The position numbers were made by a program, and so were the translations under genes. Below the pieces are notes generated by a model. It was not told where the DNA came from. It saw only the letters and a program-made list of their open reading frames with translations, and did no database searches. A stretch of 64,000 nucleotides of DNA from an uncultured Clostridia bacterium (GTDB taxonomy: Bacteria > Bacillota > Clostridia > Oscillospirales > Oscillospiraceae), in contig CANSAE010000005.1 of NCBI GenBank assembly GCA_947644595.1, forward strand, positions 1 through 64,000, read 5' to 3'. Position 1 is the stretch's first letter. Every line of letters begins with the position of its first letter. Shown here one piece after another: positions 35,578-45,261 of this stretch.

Positions 35578-36106
35578 ATGAGGATTGCGGCAGTGCTTTT
35601 CGCACCGCGTCCGCCAGCGTGGGGAGGATGGTGCCGAATACGATGCCTTTTGCCGTGGCCAGGGCCAGCCGGGGGATGGTCAGGGCAAAGAGGTAGGCGC
35701 CGTAGTAGCCGTAGATCTTGCTGTCGATATACAGCGCACCGGTGTTCAAAGCGGTGATGAGCAGTTCCGCTATGAGCATCACGGCAATCGTTTTTGACCG
35801 GGACAATTGAAACCCGGAGGCCTTTGCGGCCCAGCCGATGAGCAAAGCGGTGATGACGTAAGGGGCGATCCACAGCAAAGTAGTGGCCGTGATGCCGTGG
35901 CGCAGAAGCTGGTAAATGAGATTTCCCACAAAGGCGATGGCAGCGCCGTCCAGAGGCCCCAGAAGCAGGGCACCCAGGGCAATGGGAAAGCTTTCAAAGG
36001 TGATGCGCATGGAGTTGCCGATGTCAACGGACAGGTAACTGAGCACAGCGCACAAAGCCGCCAGCATGGCATTGACGGCCAGTCGTGATGTTCTGTTGTG
36101 ATTCAA
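35576..36106 (-). CDS. folT: ECF transporter S component, FolT-type (folate)
   Basis: 176 residues, six hydrophobic helices. The N-terminus SRLAVNAMLAALCAVLSYL and the GALLLGPLDGAAIAFVGNLIYQLL segment fit the FolT branch of ECF substrate-binding subunits. It captures folates and docks with a shared EcfAAT module encoded elsewhere. The specificity is supported by the THF riboswitch directly upstream. The start is TTG at 36106, nine bases after AAAGGAG; longer in-frame starts would translate through the riboswitch. Confidence 0.9.
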   Translation of the reverse strand: MNHNRTSRLAVNAMLAALCAVLSYLSVDIGNSMRITFESFPIALGALLLGPLDGAAIAFVGNLIYQLLRHGITATTLLWIAPYVITALLIGWAAKASGFQLSRSKTIAVMLIAELLITALNTGALYIDSKIYGYYGAYLFALTIPRLALATAKGIVFGTILPTLADAVRKALPQSS

Positions 36107-36113
36107 AATAAAA

Positions 36114-36147
36114 AACTCCTTTCGTGGCGTTGCCACGAAAAGAGTTT
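36114..36147 (-). terminator. Riboswitch expression platform: terminator hairpin holding the folT SD
   Basis: AACTC-TTTCGTGG pairs with CCACGAAA-GAGTT around CGTTG, with one mismatch, and is followed by TTTTTTATT on the minus strand. The 3' arm contains the folT ribosome binding site AAAGGAG, so the same stem could both stop transcription and hide the SD. Confidence 0.8.
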
Positions 36148-36158
36148 CATTCTTTTGG

Positions 36159-36257
36159 TGGCAGCGGATGCGGAGACAGCACCGCGCACCCAAGCGGGCA
36201 CTTCGTCGATGGGCAACATCCCGTCCCATCGCACTTAACGCGCTGTTCCTACTCTGA
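36159..36257 (-). promoter_or_regulatory. Tetrahydrofolate (THF) riboswitch
   Basis: The minus strand reads CAGAGTAGG, then GCGCGTTAAGTG, GGGACGGGATGTTG, CGACGAAGTG, GCGCGGTGCTGTC and GCATCCGCTGC. These match in order the conserved blocks of the THF aptamer known from folT leaders (GAGUAG, GCGUUAAGUG, GGGAUGU, ACGAA, GCGCGGUG, CAUCCGCU). It lies between a good promoter and a terminator overlapping the folT SD, and should switch folate uptake off when reduced folates are plentiful. Confidence 0.95.
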
Positions 36258-36288
36258 CAAAACATAAGGCAGTTGCCTTAATAAACAC

Positions 36289-36317
36289 AGCATATCATAA
36301 TTGCGTCCGGGATGCAA
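36289..36317 (-). promoter_or_regulatory. Promoter of the THF riboswitch-folT unit
   Basis: TTGCAT (36312-36317), 17-bp spacer, TATGCT (36289-36294), about 35 bases before the aptamer. It begins right behind the stop codon of the upstream regulator gene. Confidence 0.75.
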
Positions 36318-36322
36318 GAAAA

Positions 36323-37135
36323 TTATGTTCCACCGCCCCGGAAGCGCACTAGTCCCGTCAGAACCGCCGCCAGCAGTCCAGCCCGGACCCATTGCAGGGC
36401 GTAGGAGGTCAGCCAGTAGGGCGCCCAGTTCCAAATGGGTAGAAACTGCGCCGCCCACAGGACAACCAGTGCCGCCGCGCCCACTATCAACAGCGTGAGA
36501 TTCTGCCGGGTGCGGGCCATGGGTTCCCGCCGATAACACAGCGCTGTGGCGGAAATCAGCACGGCCAGTTCAGCGAACATCCCCCAGGCCATGGCCAGCC
36601 GGATGTAATTCATCCATTCCTCCCACCGGAATGTGTAAAAAATCATCCCCCAGCGGATGCCAGTGGCGAGACACAAATACAGGTCCACCAGGATACTCAC
36701 CGCCCAGGCGCACCACAGCCCCGCCCTTCGCCGGACGAATAGGCAGATCAGCCCGCACAGGGCAAACGGCAAGGCCAAAATCAGTCCCTCCAAAAATCCA
36801 CCTATCACGGTGAGCACCAGCCACACCAGCCCGGCGAAGCACAGTAGAATGATCCCCGCCACGGTCTGCCCGTGGCTGCGCTTCGGCGGCGCCGGGACCT
36901 GGGCCGCCTCCGGGGGTTCTTCCGCCGGAGCCTTCGTAGTTTTCCCCGTGACCAGTTCATCTAATGTGAGCCCAAACAGCTCACTCAGCTTCAGAAGTTT
37001 GTCCAGCTCCGGCACGGACGCGCCGGTCTCCCATTTGGAAATGGACTGCCGGGAGACCTCCAGCGCGTCGGCCAGGTCGGACTGGGACAGTCCCCGGGCC
37101 GTGCGCAGGGCGCAGATGCGTTCTCCCAATTCCAT
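36323..37135 (-). CDS. XRE-family HTH regulator with C-terminal membrane domain (second copy)
   Basis: 270 residues: HTH in residues 1-65 (LSQSDLADALEVSRQSISKW), a polar linker with PEEPPEAAQVPAPPKR, then about six hydrophobic helices. It has the same architecture as the regulator at 9.3-10.1 kb, with an almost identical recognition helix. The start at 37135 lies six bases after GGAGGG. It is divergent from galE, and the shared gap holds a GCAACC-AAC-GGTTGC dyad that could be its operator. The ligand and targets are unknown. Confidence 0.88.
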   Translation of the reverse strand: MELGERICALRTARGLSQSDLADALEVSRQSISKWETGASVPELDKLLKLSELFGLTLDELVTGKTTKAPAEEPPEAAQVPAPPKRSHGQTVAGIILLCFAGLVWLVLTVIGGFLEGLILALPFALCGLICLFVRRRAGLWCAWAVSILVDLYLCLATGIRWGMIFYTFRWEEWMNYIRLAMAWGMFAELAVLISATALCYRREPMARTRQNLTLLIVGAAALVVLWAAQFLPIWNWAPYWLTSYALQWVRAGLLAAVLTGLVRFRGGGT

Positions 37136-37159
37136 ATGCATCCCTCCTGTTTTTTGAAA

Positions 37160-37188
37160 AGTATACCCGAATCCCGCCGAAAAGTCCA
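37160..37188 (-). promoter_or_regulatory. Promoter of the second XRE-membrane regulator
   Basis: TGGACT, 17-bp spacer, TATACT (37160-37165), 25 bases before the start codon. Confidence 0.6.
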
Positions 37189-37209
37189 CCAAACAGACTT
37201 GGAAATCCC

Positions 37210-37227
37210 GCAACCAACGGTTGCACC
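37210..37227. promoter_or_regulatory. Dyad between divergent XRE and galE promoters
   Basis: GCAACC-AAC-GGTTGC (37210-37224) extends into CGGTTGCACC (37218-37227), whose complement GGTGCAACCG also lies upstream of the paralogous XRE gene at 9170-9179. It is a candidate operator for these regulators. Confidence 0.4.
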
Positions 37228-37249
37228 TGGCCAAAATCGCCCCTTTCCC

Positions 37250-37278
37250 TTGCAAATCGCGGACAGAAATGGTAAGAT
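37250..37278 (+). promoter_or_regulatory. Promoter of galE
   Basis: TTGCAA (37250-37255), 17-bp spacer, TAAGAT (37273-37278), about 25 bases before the start codon. Confidence 0.7.
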
Positions 37279-37303
37279 GAGAACATCAACAGGAGGAACG
37301 CCC

Positions 37304-38320
37304 ATGAATATTTTACTGGCCGGCGGCGCCGGATACATCGGCTCCCACACGGCGGTGTCTCTGCTGGACGCGGGGCACGACGTGATCATCGCGGACAACT
37401 TCATGAACAGCTCCCCCGTGGCGGTGGACCGCATCCGGGAGGTCTCCGGCAAGCCCGTGACCTGCTACCGGGCCGATGTGTGCGACACGGCGGCCATGGA
37501 ACGCATTTTCTCGGAAAACGCCGTTGACTGCGTCATTCACTTTGCTGGACTGAAAGGTGTGGGTGAATCCGGGACCGTGCCGCTGAAGTATTACCGCAAT
37601 AATATCGACACCACCCTGACCCTGCTGGAGTGCATGGCGAAATTCGGTGTGCACAACGTGGTATTCTCCTCCTCCGCCACGGTCTACGGCGACGAAAACC
37701 CCATCCCCTACGTGGAAACCATGCGCAGGGGCAGTAGTTCCCACCCCTACGGCTGGACGAAGATTTTCATGGAGCAGATTTTTGAAGACGCCGCCAAGGC
37801 GGACCCGGACTTGTCCGTGGTGCTGCTGCGGTACTTCAATCCCATCGGCGCCCACCCTTCTGGCCGCATGGGGGAGGACCCCCGGGGCGTGCCCAATAAT
37901 CTCATGCCCTATATCTCCCAGGTGGCCGTGGGTCGCCGGGAGCAGTTGACCGTCTTCGGCGATGATTACCCCACACCGGACGGCACCTGCCGCCGGGATT
38001 ACCTCCATGTGATGGACCTGGCGGAGGGCCATCTGGAGGCGGTGGAATACGCCGCGGGGCACAAAGGCACGGAGGTGTTCAATCTGGGCACCGGCACACC
38101 ATACAGCGTGCTGGAGATCGTTCACGCATTCGAGGAGGCTACCGGTGTGGCGATTCCGTATATCATCGGACCCCGCCGGGCAGGCGACCTGCCGGAATTC
38201 TGGGCGGACGCGGCCAAGGCGGAGCGGGTGCTCCACTGGACAGCCAAGCGGGACCTGACGGAAATGTGCCGGGATACTTGGAACTGGCAGAAGCAGAATC
38301 CCAGGGGCTATGAGGCATGA
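37304..38320 (+). CDS. galE: UDP-glucose 4-epimerase
   Basis: 338 residues, short-chain dehydrogenase fold. The NAD loop GGAGYIGSHTAVSLLDAGH opens the protein, FAGLKGVGES and SSATVYG follow, and the catalytic Tyr-x3-Lys is in HPYGWTK. It interconverts UDP-glucose and UDP-galactose for sugar use and surface polysaccharide. AGGAGG is eight bases upstream. It has its own promoter and terminator, so it is monocistronic. Confidence 0.96.
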   Translation: MNILLAGGAGYIGSHTAVSLLDAGHDVIIADNFMNSSPVAVDRIREVSGKPVTCYRADVCDTAAMERIFSENAVDCVIHFAGLKGVGESGTVPLKYYRNNIDTTLTLLECMAKFGVHNVVFSSSATVYGDENPIPYVETMRRGSSSHPYGWTKIFMEQIFEDAAKADPDLSVVLLRYFNPIGAHPSGRMGEDPRGVPNNLMPYISQVAVGRREQLTVFGDDYPTPDGTCRRDYLHVMDLAEGHLEAVEYAAGHKGTEVFNLGTGTPYSVLEIVHAFEEATGVAIPYIIGPRRAGDLPEFWADAAKAERVLHWTAKRDLTEMCRDTWNWQKQNPRGYEA

Positions 38321-38344
38321 GCCGGGGCCGCTGTACGAAAGAAA

Positions 38345-38375
38345 AATGTCCCCGCGCCAACTGCGCGGGGACATT
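38345..38375. terminator. Bidirectional terminator between galE and asnS
   Basis: A perfect 13-bp stem, AATGTCCCCGCGC with GCGCGGGGACATT and a CAACT loop, followed by CCTGTTT on the plus side and TTTTCTTTC on the minus side. Confidence 0.85.
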
Positions 38376-38380
38376 CCTGT

Positions 38381-39775
<1,395 letters not shown>

Positions 39776-39809
39776 CTGTTATCTTCGACTCCTTTGCGGA
39801 AAATCTGTC

Positions 39810-39838
39810 TTGTACATTTGAGGATAATAAGGTATTAT
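39810..39838 (+). promoter_or_regulatory. Promoter of the diacylglycerol kinase-type gene
   Basis: TTGTAC (39810-39815), 17-bp spacer, TATTAT (39833-39838). Its -10 overlaps by five bases the -10 of the opposite asnS promoter. Confidence 0.65.
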
Positions 39839-39862
39839 AACCGTTGAAACCACTAATTTCAA
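39834..39862 (-). promoter_or_regulatory. Promoter of asnS
   Basis: TTGAAA (39857-39862 on the minus strand), 17-bp spacer, perfect TATAAT (39834-39839). It shares its -10 region with the divergent plus-strand promoter. Confidence 0.78.
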
Positions 39863-39881
39863 GTGTTCCCGGAGGTTTCCT

Positions 39882-40775
39882 ATGAAAAAGCTGTTATTCA
39901 TCGTGAATCCCAAGGCCGGAAAGGGCGCGTATAAAGCCAATTTCGGTGAGACTCTGTTTACCATGCACTCCGCCGGCATCGTGCCCACGGTGCGCTTTAC
40001 TGCTAGACGGGGAGATGCCACCGACATTGCCAAAAATGAAGGCGAAGGATATGAAATCATCTGCTGTCTGGGGGGCGACGGCACCCTGAGCGAAGTGATA
40101 GAGGGCGTGGTGCAGATTCCGGAAGTCCAGCGCCCACCGATCGGGTACATTCCCCTGGGCACGGCCAACGATGTGGCGACTACGCTGAATCTTCCTAAAA
40201 ATAATATGGTGGGCGCGGCCCGGCGGGTCATTTACGGTCAGCCCATGAATTTTGATGTGGGCACCTTCGGCGGGAAAGGCAACTTTACCTATGTTGCGGC
40301 CTTCGGCGCGTTTACGGACGTAAGCTATGAGACGCCTCAGCAGGAAAAACAGGCTCTGGGGCACTTTGCTTATGTGCTGGAGGGGATGATGCGTCTTCCG
40401 AAGATCACAAAGTACCACGCCAAGGTGGAGTATGACGGCGGAATGCTGGAGGATGATTTCCTGTTCGGCGGTGTGATGAATTCTACCTCCGTGGCGGGAC
40501 TCATCCACTTGAATTCTGACAAGATCCGTCTGGATGACGGTCTGTTTGAGCTGGCGCTGGTGAAAAGCCCGAGGAATATCGCGGACCTGCGCGCCATCCT
40601 TACGGACTTGCGGGAACGCAATTACGACGGCCAGACCATCAAGCTGCTGCCTACCTCCTTCGCACGCTTTACCTTCGACGAGCCTGTGGCCTGGACCCGG
40701 GACGGCGAGGAAGGCGGAGCATACACCGAAATTGAGCTTCGGAACCTGAAATGCGCGGTGCAGATCATTGTATAA
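39882..40775 (+). CDS. Diacylglycerol/lipid kinase family protein (YegS/DagK-like)
   Basis: 297 residues. Nucleotide-binding start LLFIVNPKAGKG, catalytic-domain signature LGGDGTLSEV (64-68 GGDGT), IPLGTANDVATTLNLP and the C-terminal beta-sandwich with a DDGLFEL segment. The family phosphorylates diacylglycerol or related lipids and recycles DAG made during lipoteichoic acid synthesis. It uses GTAND where most DagK have GTGND/GTANDFA. It is monocistronic with a strong terminator. Confidence 0.92.
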   Translation: MKKLLFIVNPKAGKGAYKANFGETLFTMHSAGIVPTVRFTARRGDATDIAKNEGEGYEIICCLGGDGTLSEVIEGVVQIPEVQRPPIGYIPLGTANDVATTLNLPKNNMVGAARRVIYGQPMNFDVGTFGGKGNFTYVAAFGAFTDVSYETPQQEKQALGHFAYVLEGMMRLPKITKYHAKVEYDGGMLEDDFLFGGVMNSTSVAGLIHLNSDKIRLDDGLFELALVKSPRNIADLRAILTDLRERNYDGQTIKLLPTSFARFTFDEPVAWTRDGEEGGAYTEIELRNLKCAVQIIV

Positions 40776-40786
40776 AGAAAAACAGA

Positions 40787-40822
40787 GCCCCCGCAGGAAA
40801 TCATTTTCCTGCGGGGGCGTTC
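40787..40822. terminator. Terminator between DagK-like and CHAP genes
   Basis: A perfect 14-bp stem, GCCCCCGCAGGAAA with TTTCCTGCGGGGGC and a TCAT loop, followed by GTTCTTATT. It serves the two convergent genes. Confidence 0.9.
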
Positions 40823-42247
40823 TTATTGGTCTAATACGATGGCACCGGTGGGCTGGTCCCAGGAAAGGGTGATCCCCAGCAGGTCTGCGGTTGGGCGCAG
40901 GGCGATGTACCAGACGCCGTCCCGCTGAAAGGCAGGGGCCTGTGCCGTTTCCGTCCCCGCCGTAAGGGTCAGTTCCGTTGGAAGGACTCGGATGGTTCCG
41001 GAGACCGGGGAAGGCACCTCCGGCAATTCGGATTTCAGCCGGGGATAGGCTTTTTTTAAAGTCTCCAACGGTGCGTAGGTTGTGCCGTCCATGGTGAGCA
41101 TGTTCCAATCCAGATCACGGCTGCCCCGGCGGATGGTGCCTGGATAGGCGCCCGGGGTGCCCAGGTCCCCCAGCAGCGTGTTCAATGCCACGGCCAGCTC
41201 CGCCCGGATGGTATAGTCCCCGAATACGATATAATCTCCGGAAGTGAAGGAAAATTCCCGTTCTGGCAGATCCAAACAGGTAAGGGTCCGGGATAAGATC
41301 GCCTGGGCCTCCGGCCCGGTGACGTACCGGTTCGGGTCGGCGGTGTTATGGTCTCCGCCGGCAAAGATACCCAGAGAGCGGGCCGTCATCAGGGCGGAAT
41401 AGTCCGGGTGATCCTTCGGGACATCCGAAAAAGCAGGGGTGTCCTCCGGGAAGCTTTTCAGCCCGTACAGGTCCACGACGGCCTGGATCAATGCGCCCCG
41501 GGACAGACCCTGCCGGGGAGAATAGGTATGACTGCTGGTTCCGGAAAGGATATCCGCTTCCGCCAGAGTGGCGAACACGTCCGCCTGTTCGGCGTAGTTA
41601 CCCAGATCCACAAAACCTGTAAGCGTAAGCTCTGTGCGGTCGCCGTACTCCGGCACGCCGTAGCCCAAGATCCGCGGAGAATCCAGCGGATAATAGTTGA
41701 CGGTCACATAGTCCGGCGGGTCCATGCTGTCGTCGTATTCCGCCACGCGCTCCGTCAGGTCCGTGCGCCCGGTGAGGGCATTGCCCTCAATGGAAAACAC
41801 TTTGCCGTTTTCCACGTACAGCACGATCCCGATGTGGGTGGCGGTGGTGTTCCCCTCCGGCTCGGCCAGGGAGTTATAAAAGAAGATGATGTCCCCCTGC
41901 CGGGGTACATAATCCCCGCCCCGCAGGGCGCTGTCGCAAAACCGGTCCGTGGACCGAAAGCTGCTGACCTGATAAGGACAATAAGCCGCCCGAGGGATGA
42001 TCCGTTGGGGAACGCCCGCCTCGTTGGCGGCCCAGGATACGAATATGGCGCACCAATAGCTGTAAGACAGGCCGTACCAGGCACCGTATTTGGAGTATTC
42101 ACCGTCGCCCTCTGTATAGCCCACTTCGTCCAGGGCGGCGGCCACCACATCGGCGGCGTGAGTATCATTTTCCCAGGCCGCAGCAGGGACGTTCAGGAGC
42201 AGTGTAGCCATCAGCAGCGCCGCAAGGATTTGCCGAAATCGGCTCAT
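40823..42247 (-). CDS. Secreted CHAP/amidase-type protein with SLH-like and copper-amine-oxidase-N-like modules
   Basis: 474 residues. A signal peptide (MSRFRQILAALLMATLLL, ending PAAAW) is followed by a cysteine peptidase-like domain (about 28-160) with YSYWCAIFVSWAANE (Cys66) and THIGIVLYVENGKVFSIEGN (His138), as in CHAP amidases that cut peptidoglycan peptides. The middle has repeats reminiscent of S-layer homology domains (FSDVPKDHPDYSALMTARSLGIFAGG). The C-terminus (GTIRVLPTELTLTAGTE to ITLSWDQPTGAIVLDQ) resembles the copper amine oxidase N-terminal stalk domain. It is probably a wall-binding hydrolase. The start is 42247; the SD is poor. Confidence 0.82.
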   Translation of the reverse strand: MSRFRQILAALLMATLLLNVPAAAWENDTHAADVVAAALDEVGYTEGDGEYSKYGAWYGLSYSYWCAIFVSWAANEAGVPQRIIPRAAYCPYQVSSFRSTDRFCDSALRGGDYVPRQGDIIFFYNSLAEPEGNTTATHIGIVLYVENGKVFSIEGNALTGRTDLTERVAEYDDSMDPPDYVTVNYYPLDSPRILGYGVPEYGDRTELTLTGFVDLGNYAEQADVFATLAEADILSGTSSHTYSPRQGLSRGALIQAVVDLYGLKSFPEDTPAFSDVPKDHPDYSALMTARSLGIFAGGDHNTADPNRYVTGPEAQAILSRTLTCLDLPEREFSFTSGDYIVFGDYTIRAELAVALNTLLGDLGTPGAYPGTIRRGSRDLDWNMLTMDGTTYAPLETLKKAYPRLKSELPEVPSPVSGTIRVLPTELTLTAGTETAQAPAFQRDGVWYIALRPTADLLGITLSWDQPTGAIVLDQ

Positions 42248-42274
42248 AAGGTTTCCCACTTTCGTTTGATGTGT

Positions 42275-43141
42275 TTATCTCTCTGCCAGCCGCAGCAGCG
42301 CCCGGCCGTATTCCGTCATTTTCAGACTCTCTGCCGTGTCCAGCAGCTGCGCCTTGTCAATGAAGCCTTTTTGGTACGCGATCTCTTCCAGACAGCCCAC
42401 CAGCCGGTGCTGCTTGTGCTGGATATCCCGTACCGCTTCCGAGGCCTGAAACATGCTTTCCGCCGTGCCGGTATCGTACCAGCAGAACCGGGTGCCCAGC
42501 TTGATCACGGACAGCTCGCCCAGCGTAAGATACGCGTTATTCACACTGGTGATTTCCAGCTCACCCCGGGCGGAGGGCTGCACCTTTTTGGCGATGTCCA
42601 CCACCCGGTTGTCGTAGAAGTACAGGCCGGGGATGATGTAGTGGCTTTTGGGATCCGCGGGCTTTTCCTCAATGGATACGGCCTTCCCGTGGCTGTCGAT
42701 CTCTACCACGCCGAAGGGCCGGGGATCCTCTACATAATAGCCGAATACCGTGGCTCCGGTTTGGGTCTGCACGGCCTTGCTCAAGTCGATTTCAAAGCCC
42801 GGCCCGTCGAAGATATTGTCTCCCAACACCAGGCATACGCTGTCGCTCCCGATGAAGTCCTCCCCCACCAGAAATGCGTCCGCGATGCCCCGCTGAACGG
42901 TCTGTTCCTTGTAGGAGAACCGCACGCCCAGGGCGTTGCCGTCTCCCAAAAGCTGCCGGAAGGGCGCCGTGCCGTCCGGCGGCGCGATGATGAGGATGTC
43001 CCGGATGCCAGCCATCATCAGTGTGGCGATGGGGTAATAGATCATGGGCTTGTCATACACCGGCAAAAGGGGCTTATAGCATGGCTTGGTGATGGGATAC
43101 AGCCGGGTGCCCTTTCCCCCGGCGAGAACGATTCCTTTCAT
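42275..43141 (-). CDS. rfbA: Glucose-1-phosphate thymidylyltransferase
   Basis: 288 residues. The nucleotide-binding start MKGIVLAGGKGTRLYPIT, LLPVYDKPMIYYP, VLGDNIF and SIEEKPADPKSHY are RmlA/RfbA landmarks. It makes dTDP-glucose from glucose-1-phosphate and dTTP for dTDP-rhamnose or related sugars. rfbB, rfbC and rfbD are not in the window. AAGGAG sits eight bases before the ATG. It lies between a repeat-filled gap after mutL and the CHAP gene. Confidence 0.95.
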   Translation of the reverse strand: MKGIVLAGGKGTRLYPITKPCYKPLLPVYDKPMIYYPIATLMMAGIRDILIIAPPDGTAPFRQLLGDGNALGVRFSYKEQTVQRGIADAFLVGEDFIGSDSVCLVLGDNIFDGPGFEIDLSKAVQTQTGATVFGYYVEDPRPFGVVEIDSHGKAVSIEEKPADPKSHYIIPGLYFYDNRVVDIAKKVQPSARGELEITSVNNAYLTLGELSVIKLGTRFCWYDTGTAESMFQASEAVRDIQHKQHRLVGCLEEIAYQKGFIDKAQLLDTAESLKMTEYGRALLRLAER

Positions 43142-43203
43142 AAAACACTCCTTTATGGGTTTTGTAACCCGGTTTTCCACCGGGACTCATATAGACTTTG
43201 CAG

Positions 43204-43312
43204 AGGCGGGGTTCCCCACCTGTCTGTTCGTCTTGCATCGATGTTCCCGGGCGGGTTGGCTGTGTGAGCGCGAAGCGCGAGGAAGTCCCCTTGTGGGAAA
43301 CCCGCCCCTACG
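43204..43312. repeat. GC-rich inverted-repeat element, copy 2 (mutL-rfbA gap)
   Basis: Arms CCGGGCGGGTT (43248-43258) and AACCCGCCCCTACG (43299-43312) face each other across a spacer that holds an inner GCGCGAAGCGC dyad. A partial extra arm (GAGGCGGGGTTCCCCACC) begins at 43203. The GGGCGGGTT/AACCCGCCCCTAC core is the same as in copies 1 and 3. It lies just downstream of mutL. Confidence 0.7.
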
Positions 43313-43341
43313 CCGTTGTACCAACAATTCTAACTCCGCAT

Positions 43342-45198
43342 TCACACGATTCGGTCAAACAGTTTATCCAGCTCATACTTGGTAAATGTCACAGACACGG
43401 GCCGCCCGTGGGGGCAATACTTCACTTCCCCGGCCAGGACCTTTTCCGTCAAAGCGGCCAGTTCTTCCGGCTCAGACCGTTTCCCGGCCTTGATGGCGGC
43501 CTTGCACGCCACAGTCTTTAAAATCTCCTGACGGGCCTGCTGGGCACTGAGCTTTCGGCCCGTGCGCAGTTTTTCGCAGGCCTCCTCCACGCAGGCCCGG
43601 GCCTCGCCGGCATCCATCCCCGCCGGGACGGCCCGGAGGAGCAATGTGTTGTCCCCGTAGGGTTCCATCTCATAGCCCAGGGCAGAGAAGGTTTCGCTTT
43701 GGTCCTGAGTCAGGTCAAAGTCCTCGGCGCTGAGACTTATGAGCTCCGGGGCCAGAAGGGACTGAGAGGGTGTGGGCACGGTTTGGGCACACAGGCGGTC
43801 AAAGTGCATCCGCTCATGGGCAGCGTGCTTATCAATGAGGGTCATTTTTTCCCCATGCTCTACGATGATGTAGGTGCTCAGCACCTCGCCGACCACCCGG
43901 AAGGGCTCCGCCCGGACGGGTTCCATGGGGAGCTGCTCCGGAGCAGGGGCCTGCACCGGATGAATTTCCTCTGGTGGGAGGGTCACCGGAAGCCTGGGAG
44001 GGACCGGGGTCCAGGCCGGCGGATTTTCTTCACTGTCCCGCAGGAAATTCGGCCCCATGGGCGGCGGGTCGTCATAGGTCACGGGCTTTGCCACCGGGTC
44101 GAATTTAGGCGGTGTACGGGGCTGCTCCGGCGGAAGGCTCGAAGGCCGGGGAAGGTCATAAACCGATTTTTCCCGCACCGGCATGGGGGCAGGTGTGCTT
44201 GCCAAGCGGTTTTCTCTGTCCAGTGCAGCCATACAGGCGTAATACACGCCGTCGAACACCTTTTTCTCTTGAGAAAATTTTACCTCCGCTTTGGTGGGAT
44301 GCACGTTCACGTCCACCGCGCCGAAGGCTACGTCCACATACAGCACGCAGGTGGGATAGCGTCCGGTGAGCAGCCGGCTGCGGTAGGCCATTTCCAGGGC
44401 CGACTGCAACATTTGGGATTTGACGCTGCGGCCGTTGACGAAGAAATATTGATTGCTGCGGTTGCCCCGCCCGGCTTCCGGGGAGGAGATGAAGCCCCGG
44501 ACCTGAATATCTCCCGGTTCGGAGACGCAGGAAAGCATGGACTGCATCACGTCCCGGCCCAGCAGATGATAGATGCAGGAATCCAGCTTTCCGTCGCCGG
44601 GGGAGAAGAATTCCTCTTTTCCGTCCTTGATGCACCGCACGGAGATATCCGGCCGGCCCAGGGCGCATTTCAGCGCTGCTTGGATGCAGGCCGTGCCCTC
44701 GGCCCGGTCGGTTTTCAGAAATTTCAACCGGGCGGGGGTATTGAAAAACAGGTCCCGGACGGTCATGGTGGTGCCCTCCGGACAGCCGGTCTCGTACATT
44801 TCCTGAATGTCCCCGGCGGTAAGGGTCATGCGCACACCGGAGGGAGCGCCTTTTTGCCGGGTGGTCAGATCAATGCGGCTCACTGCGGAAATGGCGGCCA
44901 GCGCCTCGCCCCGGAAACCGAAGGTGCCGATGGCCTCCAGCCCCCGCTCGTCACTGAGCTTGCTGGTGGCATGGCGCAGAAAGGCGATGCCCGCGTCCTC
45001 CGGGGCCATGCCCTTGCCGTCGTCTGTGACGCGGATATATGTAATGCCGCCGGAGCGGATCTCCACCGTGACGGTATGGGCCCCGGCGTCGAAGGCATTT
45101 TCCATGAGTTCCTTCACCACGGACGCCGGACGATCCACCACCTCGCCTGCGGCGATGAGGTCCGCTATATGGGGGGAGAGTATATTGATTTCAGACAT
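43342..45198 (-). CDS. mutL: DNA mismatch repair protein MutL
   Basis: 618 residues. The GHKL ATPase domain has ENAFDAGA, DDGKGM and GTFGFRGEALAAIS; a proline-rich linker (about 330-430) leads to the C-terminal dimerisation and endonuclease domain. Endonuclease-type motifs are visible: IDKHAAHERMHFD (canonical DQHAxxExxxxE, here with Lys for Gln and a final Asp), ACKAAIKAG and CPHGRPVSV. It should nick the new strand after MutS binds a mismatch. The start at 45198 follows AAGGAG. Unusually, mutS is not next to it in the same direction: miaB lies upstream and mutS is divergent. Confidence 0.95.
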   Translation of the reverse strand: MSEINILSPHIADLIAAGEVVDRPASVVKELMENAFDAGAHTVTVEIRSGGITYIRVTDDGKGMAPEDAGIAFLRHATSKLSDERGLEAIGTFGFRGEALAAISAVSRIDLTTRQKGAPSGVRMTLTAGDIQEMYETGCPEGTTMTVRDLFFNTPARLKFLKTDRAEGTACIQAALKCALGRPDISVRCIKDGKEEFFSPGDGKLDSCIYHLLGRDVMQSMLSCVSEPGDIQVRGFISSPEAGRGNRSNQYFFVNGRSVKSQMLQSALEMAYRSRLLTGRYPTCVLYVDVAFGAVDVNVHPTKAEVKFSQEKKVFDGVYYACMAALDRENRLASTPAPMPVREKSVYDLPRPSSLPPEQPRTPPKFDPVAKPVTYDDPPPMGPNFLRDSEENPPAWTPVPPRLPVTLPPEEIHPVQAPAPEQLPMEPVRAEPFRVVGEVLSTYIIVEHGEKMTLIDKHAAHERMHFDRLCAQTVPTPSQSLLAPELISLSAEDFDLTQDQSETFSALGYEMEPYGDNTLLLRAVPAGMDAGEARACVEEACEKLRTGRKLSAQQARQEILKTVACKAAIKAGKRSEPEELAALTEKVLAGEVKYCPHGRPVSVTFTKYELDKLFDRIV

Positions 45199-45261
45199 AT
45201 GCTGTCTCCTTTGGTTTGTTCTGTCGCCGGGGCTGTACTCCATGCAAAGTCCCGGTTCCTC

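Noticed and set aside
39776..39881. A T-box leader before asnS
   Set aside because: Only about 60 bases separate promoter and start; there is no room for a T-box, and none of its conserved blocks is seen.
43260..43290. A CRISPR-like or tandem repeat near mutL
   Set aside because: Only a single GCGCG dyad within one inverted-repeat element; there are no regularly spaced direct repeats or cas genes.
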